Positions 1 through 9,108 of a stretch of DNA of 64,000 nucleotides are shown one piece after another. The stretch covers positions 89,721 through 153,720 of the forward strand of contig NZ_HE997650.1 of NCBI RefSeq assembly GCF_000312485.1. Reading direction: 5' to 3'. The notes beneath the pieces are model-generated. The model made no database searches, was not told where the DNA came from, and saw nothing but the letters and a program-made list of their open reading frames with translations. Positions within the stretch are counted from its first letter, which is position 1. Each line of letters starts with the position of its first letter. A program made the position numbers and the translations under genes. The DNA is from Yersinia massiliensis CCUG 53443. GTDB taxonomy: Bacteria > Pseudomonadota > Gammaproteobacteria > Enterobacterales > Enterobacteriaceae.

Positions 1-6
1 CGCCCC

Positions 7-1026
7 TTATTTCTTGTGACGAATACGCGGGTTAACTACGCCATAGAGCACATCTACCAGCAAGTTAACTAAAATAATCATGATAGCGACCAGCAACACA
101 CCACCTTGTACCACTGGGTAGTCGCGACGCTGCAATGCGTCCATCAACCAGCGGCCTAACCCCGGCCAAGAGAAGATGGTTTCAGTCAAAATCGCCCCAG
201 CTAACATGGTACCGACTTGCAGACCAATGACCGTGACGACAGGCAGTAAGGCATTACGCAAAGCATGCACCACAATCACGCGCATCCGGCTCAAGCCCTT
301 AGCCCGTGCCGTACGGATATAGTCTTCGCCCAGTACTTCCAACATGGAGGAACGGGTCATACGCACGATGACGGCTAAAGGAATGGTGCCCAAGACGATG
401 GCCGGTAGAATCATATGCATCACGGCATCTTTAAAATCACCCGGTTCGCCCCAAACAAAGGTGTCTATCAGCATGAAACCGGTGAGCGGTAGGCTGTCAT
501 CAAGGAATACGGTATCACTGACTCGCCCTGAGACAGGGGTCAGGTTCCATTGCACCGACACCAGCATGATCAGCATGATGCCCCACCAGAAGATAGGCAT
601 TGAGTAGCCCGTCAGGGAGACGCCTACTGCAGTATGATCGAATATTGAACCCCGCTTGACGGCAGCTAACACTCCAACCGGAATCCCCACGGCGATGGCA
701 AACAGCATCGCGCAGATCCCAAGTTCCAGCGTCGCTTTAAAGCGCGGGACGAACTCTTCCCATACGGAAATACGGCTTTTCAGCGAGATGCCGAGGTCAC
801 CATGTAATACGCCATTCACATATTGGAAGTATTGTTGATAAAGAGGCTTGTCCAGCCCCATTTCCGCCATGATTTGCGCATGACGTTCTGCGGAGATACC
901 GCGTTCCCCAGCCATGATGGTCACCGGGTCGCCGGGGATCATATGGACAAAAGCAAATGTCAGCAACGTAATGCCGATAAACGTTGGGATAACTAGCCCC
1001 AAACGTCGGAGTATGAACTGCAACAT
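7..1026 (-). CDS. dppB: Dipeptide ABC transporter permease DppB
   Basis: Inner-membrane permease of the DppABCDF dipeptide/haem-precursor importer. The 339-residue product equals the length of E. coli DppB and reads as a near match throughout. The N-terminus (MLQFILRRLG) begins the first membrane span, a large periplasmic loop follows, and the binding-protein-dependent permease signature EDYIRTARAKGLS lies near residue 235, which contacts the ATPase subunit. The gene follows dppA on the same strand after a 282-bp gap. dppC should lie just beyond the left edge, since dppB ends 6 bases from it. Identification is secure. Confidence 0.96.
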   Translation of the reverse strand: MLQFILRRLGLVIPTFIGITLLTFAFVHMIPGDPVTIMAGERGISAERHAQIMAEMGLDKPLYQQYFQYVNGVLHGDLGISLKSRISVWEEFVPRFKATLELGICAMLFAIAVGIPVGVLAAVKRGSIFDHTAVGVSLTGYSMPIFWWGIMLIMLVSVQWNLTPVSGRVSDTVFLDDSLPLTGFMLIDTFVWGEPGDFKDAVMHMILPAIVLGTIPLAVIVRMTRSSMLEVLGEDYIRTARAKGLSRMRVIVVHALRNALLPVVTVIGLQVGTMLAGAILTETIFSWPGLGRWLMDALQRRDYPVVQGGVLLVAIMIILVNLLVDVLYGVVNPRIRHKK

Positions 1027-1258
1027 ATCCCGAACTCTCTGTGTAGAATGCCAAGCTGCTCGTGGGCAACCCAGCTTATTAAACCCATCCCATTAGGCTA
1101 TTTTGTGCATCATTTTGAGAGAACAGTGCTCATCACCGTCACGTATAAGGTGTTTCGGTGCTTGGGCGCAATCCATGCTCAAAATTACGGCGACAATGAC
1201 ACTTATTAGGAGAGGTTATATGGCTCACATCTGTATCTGTCTTAACCTAAACAAAGAA

Positions 1259-1291
1259 ACCGGTGAACATGCAGCTTGCACATCCACCGGT
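1259..1291 (-). promoter_or_regulatory. Hairpin in the dppA-dppB intergenic region
   Basis: Inverted repeat ACCGGTG / CACCGGT (1259-1265 and 1285-1291) with a 19-nt loop that can form extra GCA/TGC pairs. It sits about 17 bases after the dppA stop codon. There is no T-run, so it looks more like an mRNA-stabilising or partial-attenuation stem than a full terminator. In dpp/opp-type operons such a stem keeps the binding-protein mRNA in excess over the permease genes (inference). Confidence 0.5.
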
Positions 1292-1308
1292 CAACTACTC
1301 GGTTAAAA

Positions 1309-2916
1309 TTAATCCAGTGACACGTTCTCGAAATGGTGTTTACCTAACGGATCAACAACATAGCCTTTCACTTCTTTACGCACTGGCTCGTATACCGTTG
1401 AGTGAGCAACAATCAGCGCTGGCGCTTGATCATGCATAACAACCTGAGCTTGTTTGTAAAGCGCGACACGCTTGTCATGATCAGACTCAGCACGGGCTGG
1501 CTGGATCACGTCTTCGAACGGCTTATAACACCACTTGGAATAGTTAGAACCTTGTTTGGCCGCATCACAGCTGAACAGGGTAGCGAAGAAGTTATCTGGG
1601 TCCCCATTGTCCCCGGTCCAACCCATCATCACCGTTTCATGCTCGCCGTCTTTAGCACGTTTGAGGTATTCGCCCCACTCGTAGGTAACAATCTTGGCTT
1701 TCACGCCCACTTTCGCCCAGTCAGACTGGATCATTTCAGCCATACGACGTGCATTCGGGTTGTACGGACGTTGAACTGGCATTGCCCACAGGTCGATGGA
1801 GAAACCATCTGGTAAACCTGCTTCTTTTAACAGCTCTTTCGCTTTAGCGGGATCATAAGCGTAATCTTTTACATCATCGTTGTAGCCCCACATTGTTGGT
1901 GGGATCAGGTTCTTAGCCGCTTGGCCAGCACCCTGATAAACCGCATCGATAATGGCTTCTTTGTTGACAGCCATGGTTAACGCTTGGCGAACCTTAACGT
2001 TATCCAGTGGTTTTTTCTCAACGTTGAAAGAGAGGTAACCAACGTTCAGGCCAGGCTGCTCCATCAGGTTGATGGTTTTATCTTCTTTCATGCGAGCGAT
2101 GTCAGCAGGGTTAGGGTACGGCATAACCTGACATTCGTTTTTCTGCAATTTAGCGTAACGCACTGATGCATCTGGGGTGATAGAGAAGACCAGACGATCA
2201 ATTTTTGGTTTAGTCCCCCAGTAGCCATCAAATGCTTTGTACAGGATACGGGAGTCTTTTTGATACTGCTGCAACTGGAACGGGCCAGTACCGATTGGGT
2301 TCAAATCGACTTTTTCTGGTGTACCGGCTTTCAGCATATTGTCCGCATATTCGGCAGACAAGATTGACGCAAAGTCCATCGCCAAGTCAGCCAAGAATGG
2401 TGATTCTGGGCGGGCCAGCTCGAAACGAACTGTGTTGTCGTCAACTTTAACGATATTGGTGATCAAATCACCCATCCCCATACCTTGGAAGTATTCATAG
2501 CTGCCGCCAGACACTTTATGGTACGGATGTTTATCATCTTTCTGACGCATGAAGGAATAAATCACATCGTCAGCATTGAAATCACGAGTAGGTTTGAATT
2601 CTTTGTTATCTTGCCACTTCACGCCTTTGCGCAGGTGGAAGGTATAGCTCTTACCATCTTCACTGACTTCCCACTTCTCAGCCAGACCCGGTTCAATTTC
2701 GGTTGTCCCGAGTTTGAATTCAACCAGACGGTTGTAGATAGGAACGGAGCTTGCGTCATAGGTTGTGCCCGAAGTAAAGAGCTGCGGGTTGAAACCTTCT
2801 GGTGAACCCTCAGAACAATATACTAATGTTTTCGCCTGTACACTGGCCGCTACGGTCAGTGCAATCAGCCCAATACCGAATTTCAGTATCCCTGTTTTTC
2901 CCAAGGAAATCGTCAT
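1309..2916 (-). CDS. dppA: Periplasmic dipeptide-binding protein DppA
   Basis: Solute-binding subunit of the dipeptide importer. It delivers di- and tripeptides (and haem in E. coli) to DppBCDF. It is 535 residues, the E. coli length, with a Sec signal peptide ending near residue 28 (SVQA-KTLVYCSEG) and the family-5 extracellular solute-binding fold. The start codon is preceded by GGAG. The leader carries a CA-rich stretch typical of GcvB sRNA targets (separate entry), which indicates repression during growth in rich medium. First gene of the dpp operon. Confidence 0.97.
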   Translation of the reverse strand: MTISLGKTGILKFGIGLIALTVAASVQAKTLVYCSEGSPEGFNPQLFTSGTTYDASSVPIYNRLVEFKLGTTEIEPGLAEKWEVSEDGKSYTFHLRKGVKWQDNKEFKPTRDFNADDVIYSFMRQKDDKHPYHKVSGGSYEYFQGMGMGDLITNIVKVDDNTVRFELARPESPFLADLAMDFASILSAEYADNMLKAGTPEKVDLNPIGTGPFQLQQYQKDSRILYKAFDGYWGTKPKIDRLVFSITPDASVRYAKLQKNECQVMPYPNPADIARMKEDKTINLMEQPGLNVGYLSFNVEKKPLDNVKVRQALTMAVNKEAIIDAVYQGAGQAAKNLIPPTMWGYNDDVKDYAYDPAKAKELLKEAGLPDGFSIDLWAMPVQRPYNPNARRMAEMIQSDWAKVGVKAKIVTYEWGEYLKRAKDGEHETVMMGWTGDNGDPDNFFATLFSCDAAKQGSNYSKWCYKPFEDVIQPARAESDHDKRVALYKQAQVVMHDQAPALIVAHSTVYEPVRKEVKGYVVDPLGKHHFENVSLD

Positions 2917-2933
2917 CGCTTGTGCTCCATTAT

Positions 2934-2953
2934 GGTGATGTGTGTTGTGTGTT
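2934..2953 (-). promoter_or_regulatory. Predicted GcvB sRNA target in dppA leader
   Basis: The mRNA-sense sequence is AACACACAACACACATCACC, ending about 17 nt upstream of the dppA start codon. GcvB represses many peptide and amino-acid transporter mRNAs, dppA among them in Salmonella and E. coli, by pairing its GU-rich R1 region to CA-rich leaders of this kind. The CA-rich run is seen directly; the pairing is inferred because gcvB itself is not in the window. Confidence 0.75.
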
Positions 2954-2955
2954 CG

Positions 2956-3662
2956 GCCAGACCCTATAATTTTTTAGCCCGTTGTCTGTACCGTTTTGGC
3001 TTATTCGCCGCAGGGATGCGGGATTGAGGTGCCGGATAAATCTTATCGCGACCACAATTTTTGGTGCGTGGAATCACCCAAATTGCACTCTATTACTCGC
3101 CCTGAGGCTACCAATTTGGCAACAGTTGATGGCAACGTCAATACGGTCTACAAGGATTTATCAAGACAATGAGAAACAGCATGCAAACATAAAAAAACTT
3201 TCCGTTAACATTATTAGCATGAAAAATTGTGCTAGCAGTGCTATTCCAGCCAAATTAACTAGGTAATTAAAATTAAGCAGTGGTAACGCCCAATGACAAA
3301 GCAAAAAACTTTGTTGCTAAATGATGCTTAACCGTTCAGATTTTTTTGTAATCTCGACAGAAAACAGGAGGAAATGCTGCTGTTACAGCCGATAAGTGAC
3401 GTGAGCACTGTCACATTCAGCCATAATCGAACACATCTTGCGTGGCGTTAAAAAAGCAAAACTGACTTGTTCCTTCCCTCATTTCCCATGAGAGAGCCTC
3501 GATATTCATCCGAAAGCCTCGATATTGAAGAAGAGCACGATAATGGTGCACCAAAATAGGGCTGGGTATTTTTACGGCGTTAATTGAGGCTCATTCCAGC
3601 CCGATATTTCGCCAGAAAATCTGCATAGGGCATCGGTATTGCTTCTGTGATTATAGATAAAT
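2956..3662. other. Intergenic region upstream of dppA
   Basis: About 700 bases with no convincing gene. It must contain the dppA promoter, which I could not place with confidence. A short direct repeat AGCCTCGATATT occurs twice with a 20-base period (3495-3506, 3515-3526). The short open frame near 2982-3266 has no ribosome-binding site and no recognisable product. Confidence 0.5.
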
Positions 3663-4946
3663 CTAATATTGCCAAGTCACCGAGAATCCAAAGACCCAGG
3701 GTTCAGCATGAGTTTTATCGGGTTTGATGATAGGGATACCCACATTAAAATCATAACCCACTGAATGATAACGGCCGCGAGCCCCCACGACGGCCCCTAC
3801 CAAACGATTACCTCGAAAAATTGAATGGCCACCTTCACTCACCTCCCCGTAATCCAGACCAAAATAAGTTTGTTGACCCGCGATCGGGTCATGCCATAAA
3901 ACATCGTTTCTCACATACCACCCTTGTGGTCCAACTACCGCGCTATTGCCATTGAATCCGCGTACAGACTGGCGACCACCAATCGAAAATCTATCCTGCA
4001 CGTTGATCGCTGAATAGGTATATTGATGGCTGAAAGCGGGCTGATAATTGAAAGCTTGCGCCCCCAATTTGAACGGGATATCCAATGAGCCGGTGATCGC
4101 TACCAACCGTGCAGGTGACCTATCTATTTTGCCTTGAACAGGCCTGGCTCCCCACCATGTTGCTCCCTGTTGATAGCGAATACTGCCCCTGAGGGTTGCC
4201 CCTGATATCGAGCGATAATACTCAATCCCCAATTGCCAGTCTGTCGTCTTAACTCGCTGGATACGAAGCTCTTTATTGGCATAAAAACTGGCAGACTGCC
4301 GTATTAATAATCCGGCATACCCCGCCGTTTTATCATGGTCACCACGCGAAAGCAGCCGCTGAATTCGTACGTCAAACATATTCCAGCGAGTACTGTACTG
4401 AAATGTATTATCTGCCAGTATTAGCGACTGATAGCGACGTCCTTGACTCCCTGTCATGCTCAATAACCAATTGCCATACGGGACTGAATAATGAAGTGCA
4501 TAATTGCTGTAACCTTTGTCATGGTGTTTATCAGCATCACGATTAAACGAAAAATAGAGCAATTCACTCAACGAGAAAGGATTATCGATAGACAGGATGA
4601 AACCGGAACGATAGTGTCCCAAAGCATAAGGCCCACCATCATCAAAGTATGCATTGGCTCGCCACAAACGTGCTTGCTGGCGATTAATCTTTATCTGGCT
4701 ACTTAAGTCATCCTTGCTTATTTCAATATTGTTAACCAACACGCAGGCCCGTTGTTCCTCATTCAAAATAGGGTTTGATGGTGATCTTTCAGCAATAGCC
4801 TCTATCTCAGCAACAGCCTGAGTCGAGAATAACCCGATATTCATGTGAAGAAATAATAGAAATGTAATATTACTCCAGCAATATTCATACCTATCTATTT
4901 TTCTCACATTTGTTTTATTTTTTAATTTCATATTAATCAACCTCAC
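3663..4946 (-). CDS. TpsB-like two-partner secretion transporter lacking POTRA domains
   Basis: The C-terminal ~330 residues resemble the beta-barrel of ShlB/FhaC/HecB outer-membrane transporters. The first barrel strands carry a DDGGPYALGHYRSG motif followed by DNPFSLSE. A conserved IGGRQSVRGF loop motif (the L6 (V)RG(F/Y) signature of the Omp85 superfamily) lies near residue 325, and the protein ends in an aromatic residue (VTWQY), as BAM substrates do. The N-terminus has a hydrophobic stretch and a post-signal VAEIEA region. Only about 50 residues then separate it from the barrel, where family members (usually ~550 residues) have two POTRA domains. At 427 residues this looks like an in-frame loss of the POTRA region. 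No TpsA partner is adjacent. It may be a decayed gene or a barrel with a new use. An alternative start at residue 6 (MKLKNK) is possible. Confidence 0.75.
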   Translation of the reverse strand: MRLINMKLKNKTNVRKIDRYEYCWSNITFLLFLHMNIGLFSTQAVAEIEAIAERSPSNPILNEEQRACVLVNNIEISKDDLSSQIKINRQQARLWRANAYFDDGGPYALGHYRSGFILSIDNPFSLSELLYFSFNRDADKHHDKGYSNYALHYSVPYGNWLLSMTGSQGRRYQSLILADNTFQYSTRWNMFDVRIQRLLSRGDHDKTAGYAGLLIRQSASFYANKELRIQRVKTTDWQLGIEYYRSISGATLRGSIRYQQGATWWGARPVQGKIDRSPARLVAITGSLDIPFKLGAQAFNYQPAFSHQYTYSAINVQDRFSIGGRQSVRGFNGNSAVVGPQGWYVRNDVLWHDPIAGQQTYFGLDYGEVSEGGHSIFRGNRLVGAVVGARGRYHSVGYDFNVGIPIIKPDKTHAEPWVFGFSVTWQY

Positions 4947-5210
4947 TCAAATAAAAAACAAGTAATAGCCGACCGAAATAAAATGAAAAACTCGTCGATA
5001 AATGAATAATTACATCTATCGATTAGCGGCAACTCATGGTGATAGGAAATGTTAATTAATATAATATTGTATTTTTCTACAATCAATAATATAAAACAAA
5101 TGCACCATTAATATAAAAGTATTAAGTTTATATTATGGTCATTAATAATGACGTACTTCCCTCGGCATTGAGAGGATAAAAAACGGAATGAACACAGAGA
5201 AAAAACACGA

Positions 5211-5238
5211 AAAAAACCCCGACATTTCTGTCAGGGTT
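5211..5238 (-). terminator. Rho-independent terminator of tRNA-Pro
   Basis: On the minus strand AACCCTGACAG pairs with the following GTCGGGGTT and is followed by a run of T. It begins 9 bases after the tRNA 3' end. Confidence 0.85.
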
Positions 5239-5246
5239 CTTAAATT

Positions 5247-5323
5247 TGGTCGGCGAGAGAGGATTCGAACCTCCGACCCACTGGTCCCAAACCAGTTGCG
5301 CTACCAAGCTGCGCTACTCGCCG
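5247..5323 (-). tRNA. proM: tRNA-Pro (anticodon TGG)
   Basis: 77-nt cloverleaf including an encoded CCA end. The acceptor stem begins CGGCGAG. The anticodon arm is ACTGG-TTTGGGA-CCAGT, giving anticodon TGG (reads CCA/CCG and other proline codons), and the T-arm has GGTTCGAATCC. The sequence matches E. coli proM. A terminator follows directly. In E. coli the tRNA near dppA is proK (CGG), so the isoacceptor at this locus differs. Confidence 0.97.
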
Positions 5324-5452
5324 AATCGGGGCGCATCTTACTGCTACGGCTCTAGGGCGTCAATCACTTTTTAACAACCCGCTGGCGACTGTTGGTAATA
5401 TCGCCACCAGCGGTCAAAACAACACCATTTAACGCTTTTCTTCTTGTTTCTA

Positions 5453-6784
5453 TCAGGCTTCAGTGGGTTTCAACTGTGGCGATTGTGCCCGTAGGAAGGG
5501 CAGCAAGAATAACGCAGATAAGCAGGCGGCAATAGAGATAACCACAAAGAAACCATTCCAGTGCCAAATCTCCATCACGCGAGCAATAGGGTAGCCAGAT
5601 AAAGCCGCCCCTAAGTAGGCAAACAAGCCGACAAAGCCCGTGGCAGCCCCCGCAGCATCTTTATGTGAACATTCTGCTGCAGCCATGCCAATGAGCATTT
5701 GCGGGCCAAAAATAAAGAAACCAATCGCGAAGAAGCAGCCTGCCTGTAAGACATAACTGACCCCCGGCATAATCCACAACGAGGCAACAGAGAGGAAGAT
5801 CCCAATGGCGAAAATCAGGTTCATTGGTCCACGATTACCACGGAACCACTTATCAGACCCCCAACCGGCCACCAGCGAACCAATAAACCCCCCCACTTCA
5901 AATAACGAAATAGCGGAGTTGGCAGTCATCAATGAGTAACCTTTCTCTTGGGTTAAATAGAGATTACCCCAGTCATTAATTGCCGTACGAACGATATAAA
6001 CCAGTACATAAGACACCGCAAGCAACCAGATGTATTTATTGGTTAATACATAGCGTTTGACGATTTCTTTATTTGAGAGTCCCCGACCTTCTGATTCTTG
6101 CACCAACTCCATCGCATCGTTACGCCACTTACCGACCGTTGGCAGCCCCATGGTGCTTGGCTTGTCGCGCAAGCGCCAACACATCAACAGACCAATCACC
6201 ACACCAATGATACCGGGGATAATCATGCCGTAGCGCCAGCTAAAGTGGAGAGAAATCACCCCCACTAACAAGGGGATTAATGCCCCACCAAAGTTATGAG
6301 ACGTATTCCAAATTGCCCACCAGCCACCACGCTCTGAGCGCGAATACCAACTGGTTAAGATTTTGGAACACGGTGGCCAGCCCCATCCTTGGAAGAACGC
6401 ATTCAATATCCACAACGTGCCAAAGACCATGAGTGATGAACTCATGCCAAACAGGATATTGATAATCCCCGTCATCACTAACCCGATACCCATAAAGTAA
6501 CGCGGATTTGAACGGTCACTGATCATGCCAGAGATGAATTTAGAGCAGCCATAGGTGATATAAAATAGGGTGCCTAAAATCCCGACATCAGACATCGTGA
6601 GGCCCAAATCACTGAGCATGGCTGGCATGATGAAGGTGAAACTTTTACGGGTAAAATAGAACGCCGCGTAGCCGATATACATCGTCCACATGAGTTGGAT
6701 ACGCCAATATTTATAGGACGAATCAATTTGAGTTTGATCCGTGACAGACGCGACGTTATCTCGACTTTTGAGGAAGGACCACAT
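5453..6784 (-). CDS. uhpC: Hexose-6-phosphate sensor UhpC (MFS family)
   Basis: Inner-membrane receptor that binds external glucose-6-phosphate and, with UhpB, switches on hexose-phosphate uptake. At 443 residues it has twelve predicted membrane spans and the organophosphate:Pi antiporter family pattern (FTRKSFTFIMPAM in the first span region, GWGWPPCSKILTSWYSRSERGGWWAIWNTSHN in the signature loop; that run is split here as positions ~133-165). It belongs to the uhpA-uhpB-uhpC operon and follows uhpB by 95 bases. UhpC and the transporter UhpT are paralogues. Position after uhpB and length favour UhpC. No second MFS gene follows, because tRNA-Pro is next. Confidence 0.9.
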   Translation of the reverse strand: MWSFLKSRDNVASVTDQTQIDSSYKYWRIQLMWTMYIGYAAFYFTRKSFTFIMPAMLSDLGLTMSDVGILGTLFYITYGCSKFISGMISDRSNPRYFMGIGLVMTGIINILFGMSSSLMVFGTLWILNAFFQGWGWPPCSKILTSWYSRSERGGWWAIWNTSHNFGGALIPLLVGVISLHFSWRYGMIIPGIIGVVIGLLMCWRLRDKPSTMGLPTVGKWRNDAMELVQESEGRGLSNKEIVKRYVLTNKYIWLLAVSYVLVYIVRTAINDWGNLYLTQEKGYSLMTANSAISLFEVGGFIGSLVAGWGSDKWFRGNRGPMNLIFAIGIFLSVASLWIMPGVSYVLQAGCFFAIGFFIFGPQMLIGMAAAECSHKDAAGAATGFVGLFAYLGAALSGYPIARVMEIWHWNGFFVVISIAACLSALFLLPFLRAQSPQLKPTEA

Positions 6785-6879
6785 GTTGAACCTCAGAATA
6801 TTATTACTAGTGCCATCATCATGGTGCGCACATGCATGAAACCCATGAGAGAAATTCCCGCTAGACCCGAGAATATTTC

Positions 6880-8409
6880 CTAGTTTTCATTAGTGACCGA
6901 AGGAACTGTGGGAAGGATCACATTTAAGCAAGTCCCCTGATTGACACTCAGGTTGAAGCTGCCGCCAAGTGCGCTCACACGAGATTGCATACCACGTAGC
7001 CCATAACCAGGGGTCAATGTGGCTAAATCGATGCCCTTTCCGTTATCGCTAATCGTTAGATATATCTTCTGCTTATCTTGCCGCGCATTTATCTCAATTC
7101 GGCTGGCCGCACCATGGCGATAAGCATTAGTCACACCTTCCTGGCAAATTCGGTATAGCGTGATTTTCAGTGTTTCATCTATCGGGTGGTCATCCAGTTG
7201 CCAATTCAATACACCCACGACAGTTTGATCTTGTGGGATCAGCTCCCGCATCAACGCAGCAATTGCCGCCGAAAGCGGCAAGTTATTTAATGCTGCTGGC
7301 CATAATTTGGCGAGAACATCATGAACGCCATCGTAGACCCTCAAAGCGAGCATCTCTATCATTTCAGCACTTTTCAGTACCGGTGCTTCTGCTGTCAACC
7401 GCTTGATAATACTGGCTTGAGTTCGAATAACAGTGACTGTTTGCCCCACTTCATCGTGTAGTTCTCGCGCCACATCACGGCGAGCATGCTCTTCCGCCAC
7501 CACTAATGCTTTAGCCAGTTCACGGTTCTCATTCAAGCGTATTTGCAGTTGTTGGTTTAACTCCCGCTGGCGTTGAATACCCGCCCCCAGAAGTAAGCCC
7601 GTTAAACTTTGCGCCAACAGTGACAGCAACAGGTCGCGATGAGAGTCCAATTGCAGCGGTGTATTGATCAATAGCACCACGCTATTTAGCAATGTTGCTG
7701 CCGCGCCTCCTTGCCAACCATAACGGTAGGACATAAAAACAATCGGAATGACGAGACAGAATGGCGCAAAGAGATGTAAATCCGTTTCGGTGACTTCGTA
7801 TTGCAACCAAATACTCAGCGCAAACAGCAGCAGATACCACATAATATGCTGCAGACGCAGGTTTATCGGCTTATGAATGAGCCCCGGTTCTAACGGCAAC
7901 CAGATTTGGCGAGCCAGATAGTGCCACAGCAATAGGCAGGTTGGTGCAATCGTGAAGCCCCCAACTAAACCGAGCAACAGTGCCATCGCCCCCTGATGAC
8001 TGGCAATCTGCCAGCCTAATGCCTGTATTAGAGCTGCGGCTAATATCACTGAGCCTTGCATCAACGGCCATTGCCACTCACTGGTATTTTTCTGATGGCG
8101 TAATAGCCATGGAGAAGCAAAAACCGCCAACAACGTCGTCGCCAATAACAGCGGAAGCGCGTACCACAGCAGGTCAACGTAACCAAATTGATCCGTGAGC
8201 AGCCACCACAATAGGGCATCACCCAGCAGAATACCCGGCCAATACTGACGTGGGCTTTGCAATAAAATGCCCATCCGCAGGCCAAAGGGAAATAGCAGTA
8301 AGGCCTGTAAAGGCCGATCGACCAGTTGCGTGCCAATTGACCATAAACAGAAAGCTGCGGTGGTATAAATAAACATCAACGCGACCAACATGATCAAACG
8401 CTGCATCAT
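6880..8409 (-). CDS. uhpB: Sensor histidine kinase UhpB
   Basis: Membrane kinase that receives the UhpC signal and phosphorylates UhpA. It is 509 residues. The N-terminal half contains a MASE1-like set of about eight hydrophobic segments (residues 1-275). A HisKA_3 dimerisation domain follows with the phospho-acceptor in [10 protein letters not shown] (His318), then an HATPase domain with N-box ([12 protein letters not shown]) and G-box ([16 protein letters not shown]). It overlaps the uhpA stop by 4 bases (ATGA), so the two are probably translationally coupled. Confidence 0.95.
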   Translation of the reverse strand: MMQRLIMLVALMFIYTTAAFCLWSIGTQLVDRPLQALLLFPFGLRMGILLQSPRQYWPGILLGDALLWWLLTDQFGYVDLLWYALPLLLATTLLAVFASPWLLRHQKNTSEWQWPLMQGSVILAAALIQALGWQIASHQGAMALLLGLVGGFTIAPTCLLLWHYLARQIWLPLEPGLIHKPINLRLQHIMWYLLLFALSIWLQYEVTETDLHLFAPFCLVIPIVFMSYRYGWQGGAAATLLNSVVLLINTPLQLDSHRDLLLSLLAQSLTGLLLGAGIQRQRELNQQLQIRLNENRELAKALVVAEEHARRDVARELHDEVGQTVTVIRTQASIIKRLTAEAPVLKSAEMIEMLALRVYDGVHDVLAKLWPAALNNLPLSAAIAALMRELIPQDQTVVGVLNWQLDDHPIDETLKITLYRICQEGVTNAYRHGAASRIEINARQDKQKIYLTISDNGKGIDLATLTPGYGLRGMQSRVSALGGSFNLSVNQGTCLNVILPTVPSVTNEN

Positions 8410-8996
8410 GAGTTCAGAACCTGCTTCGCCAATTCAACATTATTACTGACGCCCAACTTGGCAAATAGGTTTGCGCGATGGACATGGACCGTTTTGGGAG
8501 ACAGCCCGAGCGATTCCGCAATCTCGCGCACTTCCATTCCTTGCGCGAGCAACACCGCCACCTCACGTTCACGGCGAGTCAAGGGATCGACAGCAATACG
8601 GGCCAGTTGCTGGGCAATCTCAGGCATTAAATAGACACCACCGCTGCCCACAGTACGGACGGCGGAAACCAAATCTTCTGGTTTACATCGTTTAGACAGA
8701 AAACCGCGCGCTCCACGCTCTAAAGCCATCTCAACTAGAGCAGGACTGTCGTGCATTGACAGCATGATGACCGCCAGACCTGAGGGTAAATCCTTCAATA
8801 AGTCTAAACCACTTTCATCTGGCATAGAAATATCACAAATACAGACGTTAGCCTGTAAACTCGGCAATCCGGCGCGGGCCTGTTTGGCAGAGTTGAACTC
8901 CCCAACCACCTGAATATCTTCTTCTAACGACAATAATTGAGCAAATCCTGAACGCACGATGTCATGATCATCAATAAAGACAACACGGTAAGTCAT
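8406..8996 (-). CDS. uhpA: Response regulator UhpA
   Basis: NarL/LuxR-type transcription activator of the hexose-phosphate regulon. I chose the internal ATG at 8996, giving 196 residues, the length of E. coli UhpA; a further in-frame extension upstream has no family support. The receiver domain has acidic residues DD at 9-10 and the phospho-acceptor Asp55 in [10 protein letters not shown]. The C-terminal HTH reads [32 protein letters not shown] in pieces (residues ~130-165). Head of the uhpABC operon. Confidence 0.95.
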   Translation of the reverse strand: MTYRVVFIDDHDIVRSGFAQLLSLEEDIQVVGEFNSAKQARAGLPSLQANVCICDISMPDESGLDLLKDLPSGLAVIMLSMHDSPALVEMALERGARGFLSKRCKPEDLVSAVRTVGSGGVYLMPEIAQQLARIAVDPLTRREREVAVLLAQGMEVREIAESLGLSPKTVHVHRANLFAKLGVSNNVELAKQVLNS

Positions 8997-9108
8997 GGAA
9001 GGCTCCAGCCAGTGATAGATCAAGGCTGGAGTATACCGCAAGCTGAATGCTCGAATGGCGATTAGCGTCGAGGATCGCGCCAGAATAAATTATATCTATG
9101 CTAATTAA

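Noticed and set aside
5453..6784. UhpT transporter instead of UhpC
   Set aside because: The gene directly follows uhpB and its sequence reads as the sensor paralogue; UhpT would be expected as a further gene. Some doubt remains, as the two are homologous.
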